A DNA stretch of 64,000 nt from Acidobacteriota bacterium (GTDB taxonomy: Bacteria > Acidobacteriota > Terriglobia > Versatilivoradales > Versatilivoraceae), in the NCBI GenBank assembly GCA_028875575.1, contig JAPPDF010000037.1, positions 35,443-99,442 on the forward strand, in the 5' to 3' direction. Below the pieces are notes generated by a model. That model ran no database searches and had not been told where the DNA came from. It saw only the letters and a list, made by a program, of their open reading frames with translations. Position 1 is the stretch's first letter. Each line of letters starts with the position of its first letter. A program made the position numbers and the translations under genes. This document shows positions 55,833 to 64,000 of this stretch, piece after piece.

Positions 55833-58034
55833 GTGATCATATTCGTAATCGCCCTCAGCCTGCTCGGATCCCCCGAGGAAGCCGGTCAACACCATATCGA
55901 CTTCTTCGAGAAGAAGATTCGTCCCGTGTTGGCGGAGCGCTGCTATCAGTGTCACTCGGCGGAGGCCGCCCGCAGGGGAACGCTGATGGGGAAGCTGCAG
56001 CTCGACACCCGGGAGGGTGTCCAGCGGGGCGGGTCGCGGGGCTCCGTCGTGGTGGCGGGGCGACCCGATCAGTCGATGCTGATCGAGGCCCTCGAGTACA
56101 CCAACCCCGACCTGCAGATGCCGCCCGCCGGCAAGTTGCCCGACGAGGTCATCGCTGATTTCGTGCAATGGGTGGCCCTCGGTGCGCCCGATCCGAGAGA
56201 CGGGCAGGCGGTTGATAGGGCCAAGATGGATCTCGAATCAGGACATCTCCACTGGGCCTTCCGTCCCCTGCGTCCTGTCGATCCACCTCAGGTGTCGGCG
56301 GCAACCCCGGAGGAGTCCGCCTGGACGGACTCGCCGATCGATCGGTTCGTCCTCGCCAAGCTGCACGAGAAGCAGTTTCGCCCTGCACGGGAGGCCGATC
56401 GGGCGAGGCTGATTCGCCGCGCCTACTTCGACCTGATCGGTTTGCCGCCGGCACCCGACGAAGTCGAGGCGTTCGTTCGGGATTCCTCCGCAGAACCCTT
56501 TCGCCAGCTCGTCGACCGGCTGCTCGCCAGCCCGCACTATGGCGAACGGTGGGGACGGCACTGGTTGGATGTGGCTCGGTTCGGCGAGAGCCTTGGAGCA
56601 CACGAGGGGGACAACGCAGTTCGAGAGGACGCCTATCGATACCGCGACGCCGTGATTCGCGCTTTCAATGACGACCTGCCTTACAACGACTTCGTCCGCT
56701 ACCAGGTTGCCGGCGCTCCGAGCGGTTCCCCTGCCGGCCGGCGGGACCTGGGCAGGTTCGTCCAGATTGGAACGAATCTGAGCAGGAACGACAACCCGAA
56801 CGATCGGAAGTTTCACCGCCTCGACGACATGGTGTCGACGACCGGTCAAGCGTTCCTTGCCCTGACGGTCGGGTGTGCGCGTTGCCACGACCACAAGGTC
56901 GACCCGATCACGGCCGAAGAGTATTATCAGTTGACGGCTGTATTCTTCGACGAAGTCGAGGTCAAGCCAAATGCAGGCGGCAAGCATGTTGCCCTGGAGT
57001 TACCCACACCCCATCTTCTGGCCGGCGGTAGCTGGGCGAGCCCCATCAAGCCGGTCAAGCCGGGGTTCCTGCGCGTCTTGATGCGGGACGGTCGCAGCGC
57101 GAAGGATTGGCGGCCCCGTCCCGAGGCTGCCGATGGCCCCGAGCCGCAGCTTGAGGGGTCGAAGCTTCGGATGCTTGCGAACTGGCTGACCGACGTCGAG
57201 CAAGGCGCCGGTGCGTTGCTGGCTCGGGTGATCGTCAATCGTCTCTGGCAACATCATTTCGGGCGCGGCATCGTCAGCACTCCCAATGACTTCGGCAGAC
57301 TCGGTACCGAACCCACGCACCCCGCTCTGCTGGATTGGCTCGCTTCCAAGCTGATCCAGGAGGGCTGGCGATTCAAACCGATCCACCGGCTGATGATGAA
57401 CAGCGCCGTATACAGACAGGCGGCCGGCACGGAGTTGGCTCAGGCCCGGCACGATGCTTACAACGAGTACCTGTGGCACCGCAGGCCCTTGCGCATGGAG
57501 GCTGAAGTCATCCGCGATCACCTGTTGAGCGTCTCCGGCGCCCTGCGCACGAACATGTACGGGCCCAGCACTTCCATTGGCAGCCGCGAGGAACCCTTCA
57601 AGGACACGCCGGACACCTGGCGCCGGTCGGTCTACCTCATGTCGCCGCGCTTCATCCTCCATCCGGTCCTCAAGATCTTCGACCTTCCGGATAACACGCA
57701 AAGCGTCGGCCTTCGTGATGTCGGCACGACACCGATCAGCACGGCTTTCATGCTGAATGCGCCATTCGTGTGGGAGCAAGCCAAGCGCTTCGCACAACGG
57801 GTGCGGGACAGAGTCGGAGGCGACCCCGGCCGACAGATCGAGTCGGCATACCGGATGGCTCTTTCCCGGCCGCCGACCGTGGAAGAACGCGAGATCGGCC
57901 TGTCGTTTCTCGGTCGACGGCGCGCCGACTCCTTGGAGGCAGGCAAGGAGCCGGGGTCTTTGGATGCGCAGAGTCCGCTGGTCGAATATTGCCATGCCGT
58001 CATGAGCCTGAACGAGTTCATCTATGTTCACTGA
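55833..58034 (+). CDS. PSD1 (one cytochrome-like domain) + DUF1549 + DUF1553 protein (pair 3)
   Basis: A 733-residue exported protein with a GTG start (55833). The short N-terminal hydrophobic stretch IIFVIALSLLGS is the probable signal. One PSD1 domain has CYQCH (about residue 37) and MPPAGKLP. DUF1549 follows (DSPIDRFVLAKLHEKQFRPA, RRAYFDLIGLPPAPDEV) with CARCHDHK near 350. DUF1553 is at the C-terminus ([40 protein letters not shown]). It overlaps the DUF1501 gene by 11 bases. It is the most compact of the three copies that carry a cytochrome domain. Confidence 0.92.
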   Translation: MIIFVIALSLLGSPEEAGQHHIDFFEKKIRPVLAERCYQCHSAEAARRGTLMGKLQLDTREGVQRGGSRGSVVVAGRPDQSMLIEALEYTNPDLQMPPAGKLPDEVIADFVQWVALGAPDPRDGQAVDRAKMDLESGHLHWAFRPLRPVDPPQVSAATPEESAWTDSPIDRFVLAKLHEKQFRPAREADRARLIRRAYFDLIGLPPAPDEVEAFVRDSSAEPFRQLVDRLLASPHYGERWGRHWLDVARFGESLGAHEGDNAVREDAYRYRDAVIRAFNDDLPYNDFVRYQVAGAPSGSPAGRRDLGRFVQIGTNLSRNDNPNDRKFHRLDDMVSTTGQAFLALTVGCARCHDHKVDPITAEEYYQLTAVFFDEVEVKPNAGGKHVALELPTPHLLAGGSWASPIKPVKPGFLRVLMRDGRSAKDWRPRPEAADGPEPQLEGSKLRMLANWLTDVEQGAGALLARVIVNRLWQHHFGRGIVSTPNDFGRLGTEPTHPALLDWLASKLIQEGWRFKPIHRLMMNSAVYRQAAGTELAQARHDAYNEYLWHRRPLRMEAEVIRDHLLSVSGALRTNMYGPSTSIGSREEPFKDTPDTWRRSVYLMSPRFILHPVLKIFDLPDNTQSVGLRDVGTTPISTAFMLNAPFVWEQAKRFAQRVRDRVGGDPGRQIESAYRMALSRPPTVEEREIGLSFLGRRRADSLEAGKEPGSLDAQSPLVEYCHAVMSLNEFIYVH

Positions 58035-59484
58035 CGCAGCTTATGGAACTCGACCGATTGGCAGGGACCGCCGTGGGTTCCTCAAGGAACTGGGCCTGGG
58101 TGGCATCGCTCTGGCCAGCCTGCTCGCGGACCAGGCGGCGAGCGGTGCGGCGGCTGACCTCAGCGAGCCACTGGCTCCCAGGCAGCCCCACTTCGCTCCC
58201 AGGGCGAAGAGCGTCATCTTCCTGTTCATGGTCGGCGGCGCAAGTCAACTGGAGACGTTCGATCACAAGCCGCTTCTGAAAAAGTACGCCGGAAGACTGG
58301 CGCGAGACATATTCTCCAAAAAAGACCTGGAAGGCCTTAGCCCGGAGAAGGACTACACCCACACGCGCATCGTTCCACCGGTGTTCTCCTTCAAGCGCTA
58401 TGGGCAGAGCGGCGCATGGGTCAGCGAGATCTTCCCGAACCTGACCAAGGTGGTCGACGACATCGCATTCATCAATTCGATGCACACCGATTCAGCACTT
58501 CACTTCTCCGGCCAGATTCTCATGCACACGGGTTATGCCAGACAGGGCCACCCCAGTCTTGGCTCGTGGGTGACCTACGGTCTGGGGACGGAGAACCGGA
58601 ACATGCCGGGGTTCGTGGTGATGACAGACGGCCGGCCGTCCGGCGGGCGCGCGCTTCACGATGCCGGATACCTCCCTGGTATCCACCAGGCCACGCTGGC
58701 GGACTTCAAGCCCGGACATCCACCGGTGCCGCACATGGAGGCGCCGGCGTTTCTCAGCCGAGGCCGGCAGCGCGCGCAGTTGGACCTAGTGCGGAAGTTG
58801 AATCGCCTCCATCGCGGTATTTATCGCACCCAGCCCGAGCTGGACGCGCGCATCGCCGCATTCGAGACGGCCTTTCGCATGCAGATGGAAGCGCCGGAGA
58901 TCTTCGATATCGGGAGCGAGCCGGACTCGGTGAAGGCGCTATATGGCGACACCGACTTCGGGAGGAAGTGCCTGACGGCGAGACGGATGGTGGAGAGCGG
59001 CGTCCGTTTCGTGGAGATTCTCGACGGCGCCCAGGGGCGGCGATGGGACGCGCACGGCAACCGAGGCGGGCTCATCAACAACCACCGAACCAACGCGGCG
59101 CGCACCGATCGCGGGATCACCGCCCTCATCATGGACCTGAAGTCGCGCGGTCTGCTGGACGAGACTCTGGTCGTCTGGGCCACTGAGTTCGGTCGCACGC
59201 CGATGGAGGAGGCTAATAAGGAGGAATCCCTCGGCCGCGGCCATCACCACTACGGCTTCTCCATGTGGATGGCGGGCGGCGGCGTCAAGCCGGGGATCAC
59301 GCACGGCGCGACCGACGAGCTCGGCATGCACGCTGTCAAGGGTCGCGTCTCGCATCACGATCTTCACGCCACCATCCTCCACCTGTTGGGCCTGGATCAC
59401 AAGCAGCTCACCTACCGCCACAATAGCCGTGACTTCCGCCTGACCGATGTCTACGGCAACGTCGTGCACGACATCATTGCCTGA
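58024..59484 (+). CDS. DUF1501 family protein (pair 3)
   Basis: A 486-residue protein whose ATG overlaps the stop of the preceding gene by 11 bases. A Tat-like signal (IGRDRRGFLKELGLGGIALA) is at about residues 12-31. Signatures are SVIFLFMVGGASQLETFDHK, GRKCLTARRMVESGVRFVEI, TEFGRTPMEEANKEE and HDLHATILHLLGLDHKQLTY. It is followed at once by GTGAAAA, GTGAAAA heptads and then the repeat at 59503. Confidence 0.92.
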   Translation: MFTDAAYGTRPIGRDRRGFLKELGLGGIALASLLADQAASGAAADLSEPLAPRQPHFAPRAKSVIFLFMVGGASQLETFDHKPLLKKYAGRLARDIFSKKDLEGLSPEKDYTHTRIVPPVFSFKRYGQSGAWVSEIFPNLTKVVDDIAFINSMHTDSALHFSGQILMHTGYARQGHPSLGSWVTYGLGTENRNMPGFVVMTDGRPSGGRALHDAGYLPGIHQATLADFKPGHPPVPHMEAPAFLSRGRQRAQLDLVRKLNRLHRGIYRTQPELDARIAAFETAFRMQMEAPEIFDIGSEPDSVKALYGDTDFGRKCLTARRMVESGVRFVEILDGAQGRRWDAHGNRGGLINNHRTNAARTDRGITALIMDLKSRGLLDETLVVWATEFGRTPMEEANKEESLGRGHHHYGFSMWMAGGGVKPGITHGATDELGMHAVKGRVSHHDLHATILHLLGLDHKQLTYRHNSRDFRLTDVYGNVVHDIIA

Positions 59485-59502
59485 CAGTGAAAAGTGAAAA
59501 GT

Positions 59503-59652
59503 AGGGGACGTTGTTGAAATACCGGAATGCCTTTGCTTTCAGGAGTTCGAACCGGGCTCAGGCGTAGGTCCTCCACCAGGTATGTGTCTCCAGTTCCGTC
59601 ATCGCCAAGCGTTTACAGAATCGCCAGTCCCGGTAATTCAACAACGTCCCCT
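59503..59652. repeat. REP/MITE-like element with 23-bp inverted ends
   Basis: A 150-bp element. The left arm AGGGGACGTTGTTGAA continues into ATACCGG (59503-59525) and is matched by the complement of 59630-59652 at 22 of 23 positions. It is flanked by TA (59501-59502 region) and TA-like sequence on the right. The right arm supplies the last codons and stop of the HAD gene at 59638. Single arms of the same sequence occur at about 35404-35421 and, in weaker form, 54803 and 60418. Confidence 0.72.
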
Positions 59653-60315
59653 AATTCCGGTTCCTTGTCTTGTTAGCTCCGCGAGGATGTGCCATTCTTC
59701 AGGAGATTCAAAAAGTCGGGATGGGTTTTCCCTTTCCAGCTCCTCGCGAGAGCCGTAGCCCCAGAGCACTCCTGCAGATGTGAGCCCGCCGGCGTGGGCG
59801 GCTGCGAGATCAATAGATCTATCACCGATCATCATTGTGTTCTCGGTGATCTGTTGATTGACCAGCATCTGTGCAATCTGTTCCTGTTTTGTGGTTCCAA
59901 CGTCTCCTCCGTTGACAAATCGAAACAGACCGTCGAGTCCAAACATCCGCAGTATTTTCCAGGCATATTCAGAACGCTTGGACGTACATATGGCCAAGGG
60001 AACTTTCTTGTCGTGCAGGTCCATCAAAGCTTCGAGTACTCCGGGATAAAGAGAGTTCTCTGAATATCCGATGGCGCCGAACCGCTCTCTGTACTTCGCA
60101 ACAAGCTGATTGACGAGATTGCTTGATTCACTTTCAGACAATGCTGCCAGCGTCACGTCGATTGGTTGGCCGATGAATTTCGCTACCCTACTCTGGGAGA
60201 CTTCCTCAAAGCTCAGCGCCGCCAAGGCATAGTTAATCGACTTGGCAATGCCACGGATCGGATCGCTGATCGTTCCGTCCAGATCCAGTAGGATCAAGTC
60301 ATGTTTTCTGTTCAT
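59638..60315 (-). CDS. HAD-superfamily phosphatase (phosphoglycolate phosphatase-like)
   Basis: A cytosolic phosphatase of 225 residues from ATG 60315 (MNRKHDLILLDLDGT); the frame upstream to 60363 is not conserved. The motif I nucleophile is in LLDLDGTISDP, motif II is ICTSKRSEY, motif III is the lysine in GTTKQEQIAQML, and motif IV is MMIGDRSIDLAAAHA. The family is Gph/PpaX-like with a helical cap. The final residues (GIRGRC and stop) are encoded by the repeat arm at 59630-59652, so the natural C-terminus may have been altered. Confidence 0.88.
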   Translation of the reverse strand: MNRKHDLILLDLDGTISDPIRGIAKSINYALAALSFEEVSQSRVAKFIGQPIDVTLAALSESESSNLVNQLVAKYRERFGAIGYSENSLYPGVLEALMDLHDKKVPLAICTSKRSEYAWKILRMFGLDGLFRFVNGGDVGTTKQEQIAQMLVNQQITENTMMIGDRSIDLAAAHAGGLTSAGVLWGYGSREELERENPSRLFESPEEWHILAELTRQGTGIRGRC

Positions 60316-60668
60316 ACGCCAAGGGCTTCTACAACACTCCAGCGGCAGTAGCCCAGTTCCCATATCCTCTCCTCGGCCCTAATTCTGCTCCCATTCGAGC
60401 CAAGTCCCTAGTGTTTCAATAGGGGACGCTTTCGAGTTCGTGGAATCATTTTGTCTGGCGTTTCTTTCAACCCCTTGAGAGAGAGGCAAAAACAACCGCT
60501 TGCGGTGTTCCTGCTGAGTCGGAGCGTAAAGGGTATTTTTGCAGCAATTTAGCGCTACCCTTCATCGCGAAACCGGTAGCGTGAACCCCAAAAATATTGA
60601 ATTAAAGCAATATTGTTGTATACTTCAAGTGGGCGACAATTATGTTATACAACAGATTCGACATATAA
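60316..60668. other. AT-rich leader with inverted repeat, upstream of the NTPase pair
   Basis: No gene. The last 120 bases are much more AT-rich than the surroundings. TGTTGTATA (60614-60622) and TATACAACA (60646-60654) are perfect inverted repeats around a likely promoter, suggesting an operator. A single AATAGGGGACG core is at about 60418-60429. Confidence 0.5.
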
Positions 60669-61898
60669 ATGAGCGAAACTCCTGAATTCTACACCGGGGC
60701 TCCCGTCGACCCGATGGACTTGCGATTTCGCGAGGAGTTTGTTGCGGAGCTTTGGGAAACACTGCGCACAAGGCATCTGGTGCTTACGGCGGCCCGACGA
60801 ACGGGGAAAACCAGCGTCATGGATCACTTGCGGGACAATCCCAGGAACGGTTTCTCGACGGTTTTGATCAATGTCCAGGACTTGACCCATCCAGCCGATT
60901 TCTTTCAGGGGCTACTCGACGCATTCCATGATGCGCATCCGGTTTTCGTACGGGACCAACTTGCCGCAGGCTGGAAACTTGTGAGTGGCGCATTGGAAAG
61001 GGTCGGGGAGATCGGTGTCGGTGCCTTCAAGCTCGCACTGCGCCAAAGTGATCCCGGTTGGCGCGAGAACTGGAGGCAGCATGGCGACAGGTTTCTCAAA
61101 CAGGCCCGCAAAACCGGCGCACCGATTCTATTCATCATCGACGAGCTGCCTGACATGCTGCTCAACTTGTCCCAGAAGGATGCAGCGTTGCTGCGGGAGT
61201 TTCTCGCCTGGTTTCGAACCCAGCGATTAAATCCGGCACCCGCAAGAGATTCGATCCGTTGGCTGGTTGGCGGCTCGGTCAATCTGGCAGGCACGCTTGA
61301 CGTGCTCGGACAGGTGGATCTCATCAACGACCTTGAAGACATCCCCCTGCCTCCACTCACCGACGGTGACATCAGGGCTTTTGTGACGGAAATGTTGGGC
61401 GGGCGAGGCGTCCAGTACCAAGAGGATGTTCCACAGCGGCTGGTCTCTTGCCTGGGTCGTCCTATTCCGCTTTTCATGCAGATGGCGACCCAGGATCTCT
61501 ACAGATTATGGAAAAAGGAGCAACGTAGAATCGTCGCGTCGGATGTCGATGCCATCTTCGAAGCGTTGATTGTTAGTCCCGGTGCGCGCACCCGGTTGCA
61601 ACACTACTATTCGCGAATCAGGCAATACTATGCGGACCCCAAACGCTCGATTGCCTATGCCTTGTTGGGGCAAATCAGCGTGTGCGAATCCGGGCTGGGC
61701 CGTGCAGCTCTGTTGCAGGAAACGGACCGCTTGTTGGTGGGCAGCGGCATCGAACTTCCGTGGCATGAGCGCAGGCAACTCTTCAACCAAATAATGCTCG
61801 ACCTGGAGAACGATTTCTACATCGTCGAAGTCGAAGAGGGAATCTATGACTTCGCCAGCGGTGTGCTGAAATCGTGGTGGGGGAAATACTATGCCTGA
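60669..61898 (+). CDS. P-loop NTPase (AAA/STAND-like), first gene of a coupled pair
   Basis: A 409-residue ATPase. The Walker A motif is in AARRTGKTSV (K47), and Walker B is ILFIIDELPD (D158, E159). The segment MDLRFREEFVAELWETLRTR before the P-loop and LPPLTDGDIRAFVTEML after it resemble archaeal-type ATPases of the AAA_35/AAA_14 style and the STAND superfamily. The C-terminal third is a winged-helix-like region. The last eight bases overlap the next gene, so the two are surely co-expressed. No effector domain is visible in this protein itself. Confidence 0.8.
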   Translation: MSETPEFYTGAPVDPMDLRFREEFVAELWETLRTRHLVLTAARRTGKTSVMDHLRDNPRNGFSTVLINVQDLTHPADFFQGLLDAFHDAHPVFVRDQLAAGWKLVSGALERVGEIGVGAFKLALRQSDPGWRENWRQHGDRFLKQARKTGAPILFIIDELPDMLLNLSQKDAALLREFLAWFRTQRLNPAPARDSIRWLVGGSVNLAGTLDVLGQVDLINDLEDIPLPPLTDGDIRAFVTEMLGGRGVQYQEDVPQRLVSCLGRPIPLFMQMATQDLYRLWKKEQRRIVASDVDAIFEALIVSPGARTRLQHYYSRIRQYYADPKRSIAYALLGQISVCESGLGRAALLQETDRLLVGSGIELPWHERRQLFNQIMLDLENDFYIVEVEEGIYDFASGVLKSWWGKYYA

Positions 61899-64000
61899 GC
61901 CAACCCTCAACGCAAAGATCGGCCTGTATCGCTCAGGAGTAACCAGTCCTGAGCGCCTGCGCCACACCAGCGTTGCGCGGGAACACGTCCTCGACAATTC
62001 CGTTGAATCCTTGCGTGGTTCCGTTGGAAGGAAATCGAAACACCATCTTCTGTTTATCGGGCCGCGCGGAATCGGAAAGACCCATCTGCTTGACTGCATC
62101 GAAGACACAGTTCAATCGGATGACACGCTCAGGGCGAGTTACGTAGTTGTCCGATTTCCAGAGGAATCGAACCGGACACTGTCCTTCGCCGACTTTCTTA
62201 TCGGTCTTTGCGAGATCCTGAAAGATGCAATCGATGACGAGCCGCTATGGGCGGAGTTGTTCTCCAAGGTACAGACCGAGGAAGACGACGCCCGGGTGGT
62301 CGACACGCTGGTGCCCGCCATCCGCGAGCAGAATCGCCGGCGCAATCGCACGTTGCTCATTATGCTCGAGAACCTAGGCGAGATATTTACATGGCAAATT
62401 CGCGATAATAACGAACTCGCCTCGTTGCGAAAGTTCTTCATGGCCGGCAACGGCTGCCTGTTGTTGGCTACCTCGCCGCTACACTTCGACGCCATCACCG
62501 ATGTTGGACAGCCGTTTTACGATTTCTTCGACATACAGATTCTCGAAAACCTGAGATTTGAGGAAACCGTTGAATTGATCCGGCGCAACCTCGAATGGGA
62601 AAGCCGCGACGATATCCTCGCAACCTTTGCGGACATGCGTTCCCGCTTGCAGGCGCTTTACCGGATGACGGGCGGAAACCCTCGGTTGATAATGATGCTC
62701 TACGAGTTGATCGCTCACGAGTCGGTCACCAAGGTTCAGGATCAGTTCCACCTGCTGCTCGACCGGATCTCGCCGTTCTATCAGGATCGGCTGAACGATC
62801 TGCCTCCCGGCCAACGCGCGCTGCTGGAATGCCTGGCGAGCATGCGCGACCAGGAAAAAACACCGGCCGCCATTGCCGCGCGAATGCGCATGAGCCAGCA
62901 GGAGACTTCGTCGCTGCTCAAGCGTCTCTCCGATGCCCACTACCTGCGCGCCAGCCGGCACCCGCTGGACAAACGCTCGCGCCTTTACACGATTCGTGAA
63001 GGGTTCTTTGATATCTGGCTCGCGATGAATCTTTCCCGCGGCGCCCGCAGACGCCTGCCGTTCTTGCTTGAATTCTTCAACCTATTTTACCCAAGCATCG
63101 ATGCCCGCGAAGAGAAGCGCCGCCTATTGCGCGAGAAACTTATCGAAAAAGGCAGTGTCGATGCGGAGAAGACCCTCGATTACCTCAGTGAGGTCGGCGA
63201 CGAAAACGAGAAAGCGACCGCGAAGTTCGACATGGCGAGGATCTTTGCCCGTCGTGGAGATGCCGAGCAAATGGCGAGCTACGTGCGCGAAGCTGCGCCG
63301 CTGGCTGGCGATGGAGTGAGTCAATCGATTGCCCGCATCATTTCGAGTAATCGATCCGCCCCTGACTACCTTGCCGAGGTCGAGGAAATGATTGCATGTT
63401 GGGAAATGCACCGAAGCGGCCAGTTTGAGAATTTCGCCAATCGGCTCATGGAGATGGGAGAAGGATTGACGCTGCGCATGTTTTCCGAGACCAGGCTGGA
63501 CTTTCTGCGGGATACGCTGGAGAGCATTGACGATCCGGAAAAACGGATCTTGCAGCGCCTGAAAATTGCGACCGAACTGATCGCTCTCGCACGATGGGAT
63601 GATTGTGAAACCCAACAACGCAAAGCGCTCGGTGAGGCAGAGGTACAGGCCAATCCGAATCTTGTCGCAATGGCTTCGAACAACCTGGCACAACTGCTGC
63701 AGGCCACCAACCGGATGGGGGAGGCGGAGCCGCTGATGCGGCGGGCGCTGGAGATCAGCAAGGCCTCCTTCGGTGAGCACCACCCGACGGTGGCGATAGG
63801 TTTGAACAACCTGGCGCAACTGCTGCAGGCCACCAACCGGATGGGTGAGGCGGAACCGCTGATGCGGCGAGCGCTGGAGATCAGCAAGGCCTCCTACGGC
63901 GAGCACCACCCGACCGTGGCGATTCGTTTGAACAACCTGGCGGAGCTGCTGCAGGCCACCAACCGGATGGGGGAGGCGGAGCCGCTGATGCGGCGGGCGC
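61891..64000 (+). CDS. P-loop NTPase with C-terminal tetratricopeptide array (3' end outside window)
   Basis: At least 703 residues; the frame is still open at base 64000. The P-loop is GPRGIGKT at residues 58-65, and the Walker B-like strand is TLLIMLENLGEIF, with glutamate where aspartate is usual. A winged-helix-type region (QRALLECLASMRDQEKTPAA, IAARMRMSQQETSSLLKRLS) lies at about 310-370, and a helical linker follows. From about residue 597 come 42-residue TPR units (NNLAQLLQATNRMGEAEPLM, RRALEISKAS.GEHHPTVAI) of the kinesin-light-chain type. NTPase plus TPR sensor is the STAND plan, used in signalling and anti-phage defence. Confidence 0.85.
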   Translation, partial: MPEPTLNAKIGLYRSGVTSPERLRHTSVAREHVLDNSVESLRGSVGRKSKHHLLFIGPRGIGKTHLLDCIEDTVQSDDTLRASYVVVRFPEESNRTLSFADFLIGLCEILKDAIDDEPLWAELFSKVQTEEDDARVVDTLVPAIREQNRRRNRTLLIMLENLGEIFTWQIRDNNELASLRKFFMAGNGCLLLATSPLHFDAITDVGQPFYDFFDIQILENLRFEETVELIRRNLEWESRDDILATFADMRSRLQALYRMTGGNPRLIMMLYELIAHESVTKVQDQFHLLLDRISPFYQDRLNDLPPGQRALLECLASMRDQEKTPAAIAARMRMSQQETSSLLKRLSDAHYLRASRHPLDKRSRLYTIREGFFDIWLAMNLSRGARRRLPFLLEFFNLFYPSIDAREEKRRLLREKLIEKGSVDAEKTLDYLSEVGDENEKATAKFDMARIFARRGDAEQMASYVREAAPLAGDGVSQSIARIISSNRSAPDYLAEVEEMIACWEMHRSGQFENFANRLMEMGEGLTLRMFSETRLDFLRDTLESIDDPEKRILQRLKIATELIALARWDDCETQQRKALGEAEVQANPNLVAMASNNLAQLLQATNRMGEAEPLMRRALEISKASFGEHHPTVAIGLNNLAQLLQATNRMGEAEPLMRRALEISKASYGEHHPTVAIRLNNLAELLQATNRMGEAEPLMRRA
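63679..64000 (+). repeat. 126-bp tandem coding repeat (TPR units)
   Basis: Units begin with AACAAC at 63679, 63805 and 63931, exactly 126 bases apart; the third runs off the window. Units 1 and 2 differ at nine positions (about 93% identity), most of them third-codon changes. Each encodes one 42-residue TPR. Such near-identity points to recent expansion and possible copy-number variation. Confidence 0.9.

Overview
The window is a GC-rich bacterial chromosome segment, most likely from an Acidobacteriota member close to Solibacteres/Bryobacterales. This assignment is inferred from gene content, not from a marker tree. It rests on two very large Oar-like TonB receptors with an N-terminal carboxypeptidase-regulatory domain, three separate DUF1549/DUF1553 + DUF1501 gene pairs, PQQ-type beta-propeller proteins, NHL-repeat surface proteins and many degenerate dispersed repeats. 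One RNA gene is clear: ssrA (tmRNA) at 54416-54774. No tRNA, rRNA or CRISPR array was seen.

Layout. 1-2270: the end of an NAD-dependent formate dehydrogenase/complex-I-like flavoprotein gene, then an iron-sulfur subunit that stops where a molybdopterin catalytic domain would begin. 2500-12953: HAD hydrolase, TonB receptor, methyltransferase-like protein, nitrilase + class-I amidotransferase pair, lipoprotein-like aldose epimerase, PHP-domain protein and a TlpA-like thioredoxin. 13038-19665: two PQQ-propeller proteins, a DUF418 membrane protein and a large exported protein of unknown function. 19808-24141: an M48 protease coupled to an RDD gene broken by two amber codons, then a decayed surface-protein gene cut off by a HigBA toxin-antitoxin locus. 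24682-29395: DUF1501/DUF1549 pair, BrnTA and a small membrane protein. 30093-33827: a second giant TonB receptor with one in-frame amber codon.

35.2-39.9 kb is a gene graveyard: integrase and response-regulator scraps, a broken NHL protein and more than 2 kb with no confident gene. 39939-44437 is the second DUF1501/PSD1 pair. 45397-46966 holds a Bcp peroxiredoxin and an alpha/beta hydrolase. 47143-52427 is a likely operon with a fused B12-dependent diol/glycerol dehydratase, its small subunit, a D-threonine-aldolase-like enzyme and a trans-sulfuration enzyme. 52448-55663: a DUF6503-like secreted protein, a PIG-L deacetylase, ssrA and HicAB. 55833-59484: the third PSD1/DUF1501 pair. 59638-60315: a HAD phosphatase. 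The window ends in two overlapping P-loop NTPase genes. The second has a tail of nearly identical 42-residue TPR units and runs off the edge; it is the best candidate here for an undescribed (possibly defence) system.

The intergenic DNA is unusually rich in non-autonomous repeats: two MITE-like families with terminal inverted repeats (two copies each), an AGGGGACGTTG-type REP/MITE family, a family with a conserved 3' peptide-like end (three copies), degenerate heptanucleotide arrays that start at stop codons, and several scattered common repeats.
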